Shown here: piece by piece, positions 41,273 to 50,539 of the stretch | How positions within the stretch are numbered: position 1 is the first letter of the stretch | How the letters are laid out: each line of letters begins with the position of its first letter | Assembly: GCA_963722575.1 (NCBI GenBank) | Contig: CAVRNR010000003.1 | Coordinates: 310,001-374,000 of the forward strand | DNA from: Fen-178 sp963722575 | Lineage (GTDB): Bacteria > Acidobacteriota > Terriglobia > Bryobacterales > Bryobacteraceae | Direction of reading: 5' to 3' | Length of the DNA stretch: 64,000 nucleotides | Translations under genes and position numbers: made by a program | The notes under the pieces: generated by a model | What the model was told of the DNA's origin: nothing | Database searches by the model: none | What the model saw: the letters and a program-made list of their open reading frames with translations, nothing else

Positions 41273-41365
41273 CGGGTGACGCATCTCGTTCGGGTATGTG
41301 GAATTCATAATCATGAGATTTTAAGCCGCTCTTTTTCAATGGGTTGAGGTGGTGAGGCGGAGATT
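41273..41365 (+). repeat. Truncated MITE-like element, copy B
   Basis: This 93-base segment matches the reverse complement of 44302-44430 at about three bases in four, with 15 identical bases at the outer end (CCGGGTGACGCATCT) and conserved blocks near AATCATGAG and GGGTTG. It has only one terminal repeat: after GGAGATT the sequence turns directly into the TIGR03437 gene. The 5' part of that gene and the other MITE end are both missing. Confidence 0.65.
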
Positions 41366-43358
41366 TGTGACGGCGGGTTATCCGGCCGCGTCGGGCGAAA
41401 CTATCATGGTCTCCGCGATCGGGCTGGGTCCCACCAATCCCGTCGTGCCGACGGGAACTCCCGCGCCACCGGGCGTGCCGACCGCCACGCCTACCAACGT
41501 CATGTTAAATGGCCAGCAGCCAATTCCAGGCGGCGCCGCGGTACTGGCACCGGGGCAGGTCGGCCTGTACGAAATCACCTTTACGGTGCCGGCCTCACCG
41601 GCGACTGGAAATCCGCTCCTTTGGGTCGAGGTTGGGGCGCCCAATGGGTATAGCCCCAGCAACTACCTGAACCTGCCCGTGGTCCTTTCGCTGGCCCCGC
41701 CGGTGATTGACGGTCTGGCCAACAACTACAGCTACATCCAGCCGGGCTTGCCCAACTACGGCATCGCCCAAGGCTCCATTTTCGACATTTTCGGCAGCAA
41801 TCTGGCGAATGTCCGCACCAACCAGCAGAGTGTGCCTCTTTCCACCTCGCTGCAGGGCGTCACAGTCGGCATTACCGTAAACGGCACGGTCACACAGGCC
41901 TTCCTGTATTACGTGACGCCCAACCAGATCGGCGCGATTCTGCCATCGGCCACGCCCGTGGGCGACGGTATTATCACCGTCAACAACGGGGTGAGCAGCT
42001 CTTCCGCGCCCATACACGTGGTGCAAAGCGCATTTGGAATTCTGACGATGAATAACGCGGGCACCGGCCCCGCGTCGGCCTTCAACGTCAATTTTAACCA
42101 GCTCGGTTTTACCAACGCGCTGAATCCGGGGGACTACTTCATCTTGTGGGGGACCGGTGTCGGTCCGTCGCCCGGCGCCGAGAACGTGATACAAACACCC
42201 ACGGACCTGACGAACATCCCGTTTTCGATTGAGGTCGGAGGATTGCCGGCGCAACTGGTCTATCATGGCCGCTCGCTGTATCCCGGTCTCGACCAGGTGA
42301 TCGGCATCGTGCCGGCAGGCGTCTCGCCGGGCTGCTGGGTCTCGGTGGTGACTCGCAGCGGCAATATCGTGAGCAACTTCGCCACGCTTCCCGTGGCGGC
42401 CAGCGGCCGCACCTGCTCCGAGCCCACCCTGGGCGTGACCGCATCTCAAATGCAGACACTGCTTTCGAAGAACGCTTTCAATATCGGGATGCTGGATCTC
42501 CAGAAGCAGGGGAATACCCAGTTTGCCGGAACGCAATCCATTGAAGAGAGCGACAGCGCCACCGCGGCGTTTCTCAACGTCAAGGCAGCGGATTTCGTAA
42601 GCAGCGTGCTGGGGCCCTCAATCGGCAGTTGCCTGGTGACTGCCAGCTCGAACGGCTCTAGCCCATGGGGCAATCTTCCGTCCACCCCGCTAGACGCGGG
42701 CCCGGCCATCAACATCGCCGGCGGCAGTGGGACTACTGCCGCGATTTCATATCAGAGCAACCCCGTCGTGTATGGCCTTGCGGCGTTCGGCTCCGACCTG
42801 TTCCCGTCGGGACTGATCCCCTTTCAGAACAGCGCCGGCGCCTATAGCGGCATCATCGGCGGGGGCAACAACCAGCCGATGTTCATCCCCGAAAGCGGCG
42901 GCGGCCAGTACACCTTTGCCAATGGAACCGGTGGGGCCGATGTCGGGTCGTTTCAAGCCGGCCTCACGCTCGCGAGCCCATTGTTGGCCTGGCCGCAAAG
43001 GACCACCCTGAACCGAAGCACGATGAGCCTCTCGGGCGGTCTCACGGTTGCCTGGTCCAATGGCAATGCCAACAGCTTTGTGCAGATCAGCGGCCGGTCC
43101 GCCCCACCCAACTCCTCGCCGACGATTTTTGTGGAATTTACCTGCTCGGTGCCGGCCGCCGCCGGGCAGTTTACAATCCCCGCCACGGTTCTGCTTTATC
43201 TGCCCCCGAGCGTCACCAGTCCCGACGTGGATCCCTCGCTGACACCGCTGCTGCAAGTATCGCAGTTGTCGCTTCCACAGTCTTTCGCCGCGCCCAACCT
43301 GGATTTCGATTCGGTCCAGTCGATCGTTTCAATCACCATCGTCGTTTACTATCAATAA
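41349..43358 (+). pseudogene. 5'-truncated TIGR03437-domain protein
   Basis: The frame begins at an unlikely GTG without a ribosome site or signal peptide, and its first 110 residues (from GYPAASGETIMVSAIGLGPTN) are the second half of one TIGR03437-type domain: the SGET/GLGPT and AGxVGLYEI features. Next comes a complete further copy (PPVIDGLANNYSYIQ, IAQGSIFDIFGSNLANV, FILWGTGVGP) and a unique C-terminal part of about 300 residues rich in Ser/Gly/Asn. These are secreted acidobacterial proteins of unknown role. The missing start and the directly adjoining MITE-like segment point to a deletion, though the long open frame suggests it is recent. Confidence 0.65.
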
Positions 43359-43452
43359 ACGCGGGGCGCTCCGCCCTCCCGCCATCCCCCACCCCCAACC
43401 CCCGCACCCTCTCCGGGCCCCTGCCCCTGCATTTCCGTGTATAGTACTCTCT

Positions 43453-44097
43453 ATGGCCATCATCGCCGTCGCGGGCCGGAAGGGCGGGGTCGGTAAGTCC
43501 ACCATCGTCGGGAACCTGGCGGCGGAGTTTGCCGCTATGGGGTGGACCGTGGCGCTGCTCGACGCCGATCCGCAGCATAGCCTGGTCGCCTGGGCGGCGC
43601 AAGGCGATGGGATGCTGGCGCGCTCCGTCCAGAAAGTGCCCGACAGCGGCGACACCTTGCGGTCGCGGGCGCATAAGGCCGAGAATGACGCCGATATCGT
43701 CCTGATTGACACGCCGCCGGGCATGCCGGAGGTGGGCTATCAGGCGGCGCTCGCGGCAGACCTCCTGCTTCTGCCGTGCGGCCCGTCGCCGCTCGATCTG
43801 TTCGCGCTGAAGGAAGCACTGTCTTGGGGGCTCCAGGCGCGCGCGGAGCGGCGCTCGAAAAAGCCGCGCATCCGGTTCGTGCCTTCGAAGGTTGTCATGA
43901 CCACCAACCTCAGCCGGGGTTTGGCATCCTCGCTAAAGGATATGGGAAGGAAGGTTCTGCCGGGCATCGGGCAGCGCGTGGTGGTGGCGGAGGCCGTGGC
44001 CCGCGGACTGACGGTGGCGGAGTACGCGCCGGATTCGCCTGCCCACGAGGAGTTCCGCAAACTGGCCAAGGCGGTGGATAAGCTCCTCAGACGGTGA
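43453..44097 (+). CDS. Orphan ParA-family ATPase
   Basis: The 214-residue product has the deviant Walker A of ParA/MinD proteins (KGGVGKST, residues 10-17), VALLDADPQHSLVAW for the switch I region, DIVLIDTPPG for Walker B, and the SKVVMTTNLSRGL segment. It is short, like the ParA of small plasmids, and no ParB, centromere-like repeats or replication gene is adjacent. It could position another cargo or be a plasmid relic. TATAGT lies seven bases before ATG 43453, suggesting a leaderless mRNA. It is enclosed by inverted MITE-like repeats. Confidence 0.85.
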   Translation: MAIIAVAGRKGGVGKSTIVGNLAAEFAAMGWTVALLDADPQHSLVAWAAQGDGMLARSVQKVPDSGDTLRSRAHKAENDADIVLIDTPPGMPEVGYQAALAADLLLLPCGPSPLDLFALKEALSWGLQARAERRSKKPRIRFVPSKVVMTTNLSRGLASSLKDMGRKVLPGIGQRVVVAEAVARGLTVAEYAPDSPAHEEFRKLAKAVDKLLRR

Positions 44098-44567
44098 GTT
44101 TCCAGGCTCTCCCGCGAATCGCAATCACAACTCATTGTCTTAGCCGAATCAATCGCTTACGCATTTAGCCCTACTCCCGCGTCGTGCACTGTGGATAGGG
44201 GGAATCCGCTTTGGTTACCATCCGAAATTGGCTTTGTTCCGTGTCTTCCCTGGAGCAGCCGCAGCGGCCCGTTTCCGGTGTCCGAATCATCGGCCGTCCG
44301 TGTGACGCATCTTGCGAAAAAACCCGTTCAGATGCCCAATCTCCAGCCGCCACCGCAACCCACTGAAACATATGGCCTTAAAACCTCATGATTGACAACT
44401 CCACTCACCGGCGAAAGATGCGTCACCCGGCCCCCGGCCCCTGGCCCCCGACCCCATCCGAGGAACCCCGTTCCCGGCAGCCCCATCGCGCAGTTGCTCC
44501 CGCTACATGCGAGTTTTCTGACGGCCTTATCCGCTATTCGGAGCCTGAAACCTCTTATACTTGCTCT
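44098..44567. other. Intergenic region with MITE-like element
   Basis: No coding frame is supported. The stretch holds the complete MITE-like element at 44302-44426 and, at 44556-44561, a TATACT box seven bases (six intervening) before the glycan phosphorylase start. Confidence 0.5.
44302..44426 (-). repeat. MITE-like element, copy A (complete)
   Basis: The 125-base element has terminal inverted repeats GTGACGCATCTTGCG (44302-44316) and the complement of GTGACGCATCTTTCG (44412-44426), 14 of 15 identical. The interior has no coding capacity. A diverged, one-ended copy in inverted orientation lies at 41273-41365. No target duplication is obvious. Confidence 0.65.
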
Positions 44568-47153
44568 ATGAAGCCTGTTCACGTATTCAACGTCATCCCT
44601 TCGTTGCCGCCCGCGCTCGAAGGCCTGCGTCAACTGGCTTACAACCTGCGCTGGGCTTGGAACCACGACACCATCGAACTCTTCCGCCGCCTGGATACCG
44701 ACCTCTGGGAATCCACCGGGCACAACCCCGTGCTGATGTTGGGGACTATCGACCAGGCGCAACTGGAGGCCGCGGCTAAGGACGATTCGTTCCTGGCCCA
44801 ACTGGATCGCCTGGTCAAGGAATTGGCTTCCTACCTCTCGGCGGAATCCACTTGGTATCGCCGCGCCTACGCTCGCACGGACGGCCTGCTGGTGGCTTAC
44901 TTCTCGGCCGAATTCGGATTGACCGAGTGCCTGAACATATTTGCGGGCGGGCTGGGCGTGCTGGCCGGCGATCATCTGAAGTCGGCCAGCAATCTGGGTG
45001 TGCCGCTGGTGGGCGTCGGCCTGCTGTACCAGCAAGGGTACTTTCGTCAATACCTCAATGCCGCCGGATGGCAGCAGGAATCATACGAAGACAACGATTT
45101 TCAGACCCTTCCCGTCACCCGTGAACGCCGCGCCGACGGGACCGCCGTGACGGTGGAAGTGGCCTATCCCGGCCGTCCGGTGACGGCGCGGGTGTGGAGG
45201 GCGCAAGTCGGCCGCGTGTCGCTTTTCCTGCTCGATTCCAACCTTCCGGCCAACCACCCCGAGGACCGCGTCATCACCGACCAGCTTTACGGCGGCGATC
45301 TCGAAATGCGGCTGAAACAGGAGATCCTGCTCGGCATCGGCGGGTATCGCGCCCTCGAGGCTCTGGGACTCGAGCCGACGGTGTACCACATGAACGAGGG
45401 GCACTCCGCATTCCTTGGGCTGGAACGCGTGCATAGGTTGAAAGAGAAGCATGGGCTCTCGTTTCAGGAGGCATTTGAGGAGGCGTCCGCGGGCCTCATC
45501 TTCACCGGCCACACACCCGTGCCGGCGGGCCACGATTACTTTCCCGCTTCCTTGATGGACCGTTACTTCGGGGATTACATCGACCGGCTGGGGATCGGCC
45601 GCGGCGAGTTCCTCGCGCTCGGCCGGCAGAATCCGGCCAACGACGCCGAAGAGTTCTGCATGACCGTGCTGGCGCTGCGCATGGCGGCCTCCAGCAACGG
45701 AGTCAGCAAGCTGCACGGAGAGGTCTCCCGCAAGATGTGGAAGTCCATCTGGCCGGGTGTCCCGGAGGATGAGGTCCCCATCGGCCACGTCACCAACGGC
45801 GTTCATTTCCGCTCCTGGATTTCTCTCGAAATGAACCAACTCTATGACCGGTACCTGGGGCCGAACTGGCGGGTGGACGCCGATGCGAAACTGTGGCAGC
45901 GCGTCGAGGGCATTCCGGCCGAGGAACTCTGGCGAACCCACGAGCGCCGCCGGGTGCGCCTGGTGGCATTCGCCAGGCGGCATCTGCGGTTGCAGCTCCA
46001 GCGCCGCGGCGCGCCGCAGTCGGACATCGACGCCGCCGGCGAAGTACTCGACCCGGATGCCCTGACCATCGGCTTCGCGCGCCGCTTCGCCACTTACAAG
46101 CGGGCGACTTTAGTGCTGCGGGACATCGACCGCCTGGGGCGCATCCTCAATAATGTCGAGCGTCCCGTGCAGATTCTGTTTGCCGGCAAAGCCCATCCTC
46201 GCGACGATGCCGGAAAGCGGTTGATCCAGCAGATCATAAGACTGGCCCAGCAGAAAGAGTTCCGCCGCCGGATCGTGTTCCTCGAAGACTACGATACAGC
46301 CATGGCGCGGTGCCTCGTGCAGGGCTCGGACATCTGGCTCAACACGCCGCTGCGGCCCCAGGAGGCCAGTGGAACCAGTGGCATGAAGGCGCTGCCCAAC
46401 GGCGCCATCAATCTGAGCATCCTGGATGGCTGGTGGGACGAAGCCTGGCGGGAGGCGGCTGCCGGGAATCGGTTTGTGGGGTGGGCCATCGGACGCGGCG
46501 AGAGCTACGACACCGCCGAGTACCAGGACCAGGTGGAGTCGGCCGCCCTCTACGACTTGCTGGAACACGATATCGTTCCCGCTTTCTACGATCGGGCGGC
46601 CGATGGCTTGCCGCGGCGCTGGATCGCCAACATGAAGAGTTCCATCTCCCATTTGTGCCCGTCGTTCAACATGCAGCGTGTGGTCAAGCAGTACGCCGCC
46701 GATTGCTATGTCGCGGCGCACGAGAGATACCAACGGTTGACGGCGGAAAAATCGGCGCGCGCCGAGGCGCTGGCGGCCTGGGTTTCGCGCATACGGGCAA
46801 ATTGGGCCCAGGTCCGCGTCGAGCGCATTGCCGGGTTGGCGGCCACGGAACTGGCTGTCGGCAGCCAGATCCAGGTCCGGGCGTGGATCCGGCTGGGGGC
46901 AATCCCTAGTGAGGAGGTCGCGGTGGAACTCTATCTGGGCCGGCTCGACTCGGGCGGCGAAATCACGGGTGGCGTGGCCATTCCCATGCAGCCGGCCGGA
47001 CAGAGCCCGGAAGGATTCTGTATCTTCGAGGCGGCCGCCGTGCCCTGCGGCCGGAGCGGTCTGCACGGCTACACGGTTCGGGTGTTGCCCTTCCACCCCG
47101 ACGAACCCAAAGCGTTCCTGCCTGGACTCATCACTTGGGCGGATGCGAAGTGA
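44568..47153 (+). CDS. glgP: Alpha-glucan (glycogen) phosphorylase
   Basis: From ATG 44568 the 861-residue product is an alpha-glucan phosphorylase of the shorter archaeal/bacterial type (TIGR02094-like): LAYNLRWAWNHDTIELFRRLD at the N-terminus with the DUF3417-type start, AYFSAEFGLTECLNIFAGGLGVLAGDH in the glucan site, HMNEGHSAFLGLERV, and the PLP-binding region PQEASGTSGMKALPNGAINL. It releases glucose-1-phosphate from glycogen or maltodextrin. A TATACT box six bases before the start and the absence of a ribosome site suggest a leaderless mRNA. The next gene overlaps its stop (GTGA). Confidence 0.93.
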   Translation: MKPVHVFNVIPSLPPALEGLRQLAYNLRWAWNHDTIELFRRLDTDLWESTGHNPVLMLGTIDQAQLEAAAKDDSFLAQLDRLVKELASYLSAESTWYRRAYARTDGLLVAYFSAEFGLTECLNIFAGGLGVLAGDHLKSASNLGVPLVGVGLLYQQGYFRQYLNAAGWQQESYEDNDFQTLPVTRERRADGTAVTVEVAYPGRPVTARVWRAQVGRVSLFLLDSNLPANHPEDRVITDQLYGGDLEMRLKQEILLGIGGYRALEALGLEPTVYHMNEGHSAFLGLERVHRLKEKHGLSFQEAFEEASAGLIFTGHTPVPAGHDYFPASLMDRYFGDYIDRLGIGRGEFLALGRQNPANDAEEFCMTVLALRMAASSNGVSKLHGEVSRKMWKSIWPGVPEDEVPIGHVTNGVHFRSWISLEMNQLYDRYLGPNWRVDADAKLWQRVEGIPAEELWRTHERRRVRLVAFARRHLRLQLQRRGAPQSDIDAAGEVLDPDALTIGFARRFATYKRATLVLRDIDRLGRILNNVERPVQILFAGKAHPRDDAGKRLIQQIIRLAQQKEFRRRIVFLEDYDTAMARCLVQGSDIWLNTPLRPQEASGTSGMKALPNGAINLSILDGWWDEAWREAAAGNRFVGWAIGRGESYDTAEYQDQVESAALYDLLEHDIVPAFYDRAADGLPRRWIANMKSSISHLCPSFNMQRVVKQYAADCYVAAHERYQRLTAEKSARAEALAAWVSRIRANWAQVRVERIAGLAATELAVGSQIQVRAWIRLGAIPSEEVAVELYLGRLDSGGEITGGVAIPMQPAGQSPEGFCIFEAAAVPCGRSGLHGYTVRVLPFHPDEPKAFLPGLITWADAK

Positions 47154-49882
47154 AAGCCGCCGGTGCAGCATTCCAACGGCGCTGGCGGTGGGGCAGGATT
47201 GTATCCTGCGGCCGATTTGCAATCGGCCTTTGGTTTCGCCTATGCCGCCGCGGACTACTTGCCCTTGCTCTTGTCGCCTTCCTCCCGATCACCCTGGCGG
47301 CCCAATCGCCGCAACAGCCAGCCCCGTCCGCCCAAGCCCCAACCGCGAATCCGGCCTCCCCGGAAGACACTGCCTCCGCTCCCCCCGCGCGAAGCCCGGA
47401 AATGCAAGTGTCCCAGACCGACGCCGCGGCCGGAGAAAACGAGCGCAATGAGAATGTCGCGGTCGCCCCGGTGGACCTGAATATCCTCAAGGACCTGCTG
47501 GTGCGGATTGGCACCACGGCCACCGTCATTCCCCAGTTCCTGCCGGACCTCGATTACTTCGGCTCGGAATACGGCGTCGCATCCTCCATCGGGCTGCACG
47601 TTCCGCCGCGCGCTCGGCGCCCGCTGCATGGCAGGGTTTACGAGTCCCATTCGAACAGCGTCTTCGGCGCCCGGGCCTTCTTTCAGGTGGGAGGCCTGAA
47701 GCCGGCCCACGATAACCAGTATGGCTTCGCGGTGGAAGCGCCCCTCTGGCGCGGGTCCTTCCTCACGCTCGATACCAGCCAGCAGAAGACCCGCGGCATG
47801 GTGAACGGGAACGTTCTGGTGCCTTTGCCCTCGGAAAGGACCCCGCTGGCCACCGACCCGGCTCTGCGCGCCTATGTCCAGCTCATTCTCAACGCCTATC
47901 CGGATCAGATCCCCAACCGCACCGACATCGATCCACGGATGTTGAACACCAATTCTCCCCAGCGCGTGGACGGGCAGATCTGGAACACGCACTTCGACCA
48001 GCGGATCGGGAGCCGCGACAACCTGATGTTTCAGTACGGCTACCTCGGCCAGAAGGTGATCGCGTTCCAACTCGTGGCGGGGCAGAACCCCGACACCATG
48101 GGCTTTGCGAACGACGGCCGCGTGACCTGGCGCCGCGATTGGACCTCCGCTACTTCCACCAGCGCCACCGTCGCCTTCGATCGCACCACCTCGCTGTTGG
48201 CCCCCTCCAAGGACAACCTCGGCCCCAGCATCAACGTGGGCGGCTTGCAGGGGCTCGGCCCGTCGCCCGACGTGCCTGCTTACCGGGCCGATAACCTCTT
48301 CCGCCAGGGAGTACAGGTGCGCCACGCGCACGGCGCTCACACGTTCGTCTTCGGGTTCGAAATTTCCCGGCGTCAATACAACGGATACCGGTCCGACTCC
48401 AGCCGCCCCGATATCGCTTTCATCGCCGACTCGCAAAACGACGCCATCACCAACCTCCGGCTGGGCTTGCCCTATTCCATGGTCGAATCCATCGGCGATC
48501 TGTCGGCCGGATTTCGCAGTTGGGAAATGTCCTACTATGCCGGCGATACCTGGCGCGCGGGCTCGAATCTCACCGTGAGTTATGGGCTGCGCTACCAACC
48601 CAGCCCGGCGCCCAATGAAGTCAACCATCCCGGCGCCATCCCTTACGCATGCGACTGCAACAACCTGGCTCCCCAAGTGGGTCTGGCTTACCGCCTTCCC
48701 GGAGCGGCTGGCGTGTTGCGGGCGGGCTATGGCCTGCAGTACGGACCCATCCTTCCGTCCTCGTACGCCTGGATACGCTCCAACCCGCCGGCCAACAACG
48801 TGCTCATGATCCAGCAGCCGAATCTGATCCAGGCCCTGACGGCCGCCGGCGGCACGTCCTTCGCCGGCGCTGCCCAGGGGCGCCCGTTTCTCACGGTTCT
48901 GGACCCCAACACGGTCCTGCCGTATTCGCACCAGTACAGCGTCGGTTGGGAGCGGGAGTTGCGCGGATCCTGGCGCGTGCAACTGGGCTACACGGGCAGC
49001 CGCACGTTCAAGCTGATTATGATGAGGTCCCTCAACCGCGGGCTGATTGTGCCGGGAATGACGATGACCGAGGACAACGTCGATGAGCGGCGGCCCGACC
49101 AGAGCGACAGCTCGATTCGCAGCATCGGAAACGGCGCGAATGCCTGGTACGACGCCGCCCTGGCCAGCCTCTTCCTGCCACGCTGGAAAGGCCTGCATGC
49201 CGATGCCTCGTATTGGTTCAGCAAGTCCATGAACGATGGCGCCGACTTCGCCGATCAGGGACCCCTGAAGCAGACCGATAGCCAGTGGGAGTTTGAAACG
49301 CAGAAAGACCTGAAGGCCCTTTCCGATTTCGACCAGCCACACTCATTCCGGGCGCGAGTCTCCTATGAGACTGGCTCACCCGCTTCGGCCAAGCGCTGGG
49401 TGCGCGCTCTGGCCGGAGGCTGGACTGTTTCGACCATTGCATTGCTCAAGAGCGGGACGCCCTTTACCGTATACTCCGGCTCCGACGCGCCCGGGTTCGG
49501 CAACGTGGACGGAACGCCCTGGGACCGGCCCGACCTGGTCAACCTTGCCGTCCTGGGCCGCACCATCGGCAACCCGGACACCTCCCGGCTGCTGCTGCCG
49601 GCCTCCGCCTTCGCGTTCATCCAGCCGGGAAGGACCGCGGGAAACCTGGGCCGCAACGTGTTTCGAAAGGGACCCATCCGCAATGTCAACGCTTCGCTGT
49701 CGCGGCAGTTTCCGGTGTGGAAGGAGAAGCCATTGACCATCCGGGCCGAGTCCATTAACCTCTTCAACACGGCGCAGTTCGCCGCGCCGGATAATATGCT
49801 CACGGATTCGAGTTTCGGGACCATCACCAACACCCTGAACAACGGAAGAAGTCTCCGTTTTGGGGCCAGCTTTGAGTTCTGA
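47150..49882 (+). CDS. TonB-dependent-receptor-like outer-membrane barrel
   Basis: The 910-residue product ends in an outer-membrane beta-barrel: repeated Asn/Tyr/Gly strands such as YYAGDTWRAGSNLTVSYGLRY, SLSRQFPVWKEKPLTIRAESINLFN and a terminal FGASFEF ending in Phe. The signal peptide (LALALVAFLPITLAAQ) is followed by a Pro/Ala-rich stretch, but I see no carboxypeptidase-regulatory-like domain or clear plug that acidobacterial SusC/Oar-like receptors carry. GTG 47150 overlaps the glgP stop. The compound palindrome copy 3 (47188-47228) is translated in the n-region of the signal peptide. It may import glycans. Confidence 0.75.
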   Translation: MKAAGAAFQRRWRWGRIVSCGRFAIGLWFRLCRRGLLALALVAFLPITLAAQSPQQPAPSAQAPTANPASPEDTASAPPARSPEMQVSQTDAAAGENERNENVAVAPVDLNILKDLLVRIGTTATVIPQFLPDLDYFGSEYGVASSIGLHVPPRARRPLHGRVYESHSNSVFGARAFFQVGGLKPAHDNQYGFAVEAPLWRGSFLTLDTSQQKTRGMVNGNVLVPLPSERTPLATDPALRAYVQLILNAYPDQIPNRTDIDPRMLNTNSPQRVDGQIWNTHFDQRIGSRDNLMFQYGYLGQKVIAFQLVAGQNPDTMGFANDGRVTWRRDWTSATSTSATVAFDRTTSLLAPSKDNLGPSINVGGLQGLGPSPDVPAYRADNLFRQGVQVRHAHGAHTFVFGFEISRRQYNGYRSDSSRPDIAFIADSQNDAITNLRLGLPYSMVESIGDLSAGFRSWEMSYYAGDTWRAGSNLTVSYGLRYQPSPAPNEVNHPGAIPYACDCNNLAPQVGLAYRLPGAAGVLRAGYGLQYGPILPSSYAWIRSNPPANNVLMIQQPNLIQALTAAGGTSFAGAAQGRPFLTVLDPNTVLPYSHQYSVGWERELRGSWRVQLGYTGSRTFKLIMMRSLNRGLIVPGMTMTEDNVDERRPDQSDSSIRSIGNGANAWYDAALASLFLPRWKGLHADASYWFSKSMNDGADFADQGPLKQTDSQWEFETQKDLKALSDFDQPHSFRARVSYETGSPASAKRWVRALAGGWTVSTIALLKSGTPFTVYSGSDAPGFGNVDGTPWDRPDLVNLAVLGRTIGNPDTSRLLLPASAFAFIQPGRTAGNLGRNVFRKGPIRNVNASLSRQFPVWKEKPLTIRAESINLFNTAQFAAPDNMLTDSSFGTITNTLNNGRSLRFGASFEF
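47188..47228. repeat. Compound palindromic repeat, partial copy 3
   Basis: GTGGGGC is followed by hairpins CAGGAT/ATCCTG (47194-47208) and GCCGATT/AATCGGC (47211-47227), very like the beginning and third hairpin of copy 1. The closing arm is missing. It lies inside the predicted coding sequence of the barrel protein. Confidence 0.7.
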
Positions 49883-50489
49883 GACGTTCATCGGCGCGCT
49901 TTTGTTGGCCGCGGCCGTGGTGTGCCACGCGCAGGATCGGGCGCCGGAAGCTAAACCCGCCGATACGGCCGCGAAAGCCACGCCGTCCACGCCGCCCCAC
50001 AAGCCGATCCTCCAGCGTCTGTTTAGCTTGCAGGCTGTGACCGCGACGGTTCCGGGCGCCATCTTGCAGCAGGTGCACGATTGGCCCGGCGAGTGGGGCA
50101 GGAAGCGATTGGGATTTGAAAAGCGCCTCGGCTCGCTCTACGGCCAGTTCGTCGTCGGAGTTCTGATTGAGGACGCCGTCAAAGCCATCCACCCCGAGGA
50201 CACGCGGTATCGCCGCCTGGGCCAGGGCAACTTTTTCAAGCGCACGGCCCACGTCGTCACGGACACGGTGACCGCGCGCAAATTCGATGGCAGCCGCACG
50301 GTGGCGCTATCCATGCCGGCCAACGCTTACGGAAGCTGGGCCATCGCCACGCTGTGGAGTCCGCGCGAGTTCCGCCACGCGGAGTCCATCTTCGAATGGG
50401 GCACCGCGGGCGTGGGCGTCAGCGCCGGAACCAACCTGATGAAAGAGTTCTGGCCCGACCTGAAGGGTGTCTTCCACAAGAAGAAGTGA
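49872..50489 (+). CDS. Secreted conserved acidobacterial protein, unknown function
   Basis: The 205-residue frame starting at TTG 49872 has a signal peptide directly at its beginning (ETFIGALLLAAAVVCHAQ) and a mature part with a helical hydrophobic pattern (YGQFVVGVLIEDAVKAIHPED; VALSMPANAYGSWAIATLW; TAGVGVSAGTNLMKEFWPDL). I recall similar unnamed proteins in Acidobacteria, perhaps outer-membrane linked, but no function. It overlaps the barrel gene's 3' end by 11 bases, so translation is probably coupled. The TTG start is uncertain (an alternative TTG is at 49860). Confidence 0.65.
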   Translation: MSSETFIGALLLAAAVVCHAQDRAPEAKPADTAAKATPSTPPHKPILQRLFSLQAVTATVPGAILQQVHDWPGEWGRKRLGFEKRLGSLYGQFVVGVLIEDAVKAIHPEDTRYRRLGQGNFFKRTAHVVTDTVTARKFDGSRTVALSMPANAYGSWAIATLWSPREFRHAESIFEWGTAGVGVSAGTNLMKEFWPDLKGVFHKKK

Positions 50490-50539
50490 GCGGGATCTCA
50501 ACACCGGCCTTCATGTTTTTTGGGGTACAATTTTGGATC

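Noticed and set aside
44302..44426. A rho-independent terminator of parA
   Set aside because: The paired ends are 95 bases apart with no stem-loop continuity or T-run; terminal inverted repeats fit better.
47255..49342. 695-codon minus-strand frame opposite the barrel protein
   Set aside because: Shadow of a real beta-barrel coding region; no start signal or recognisable domain.
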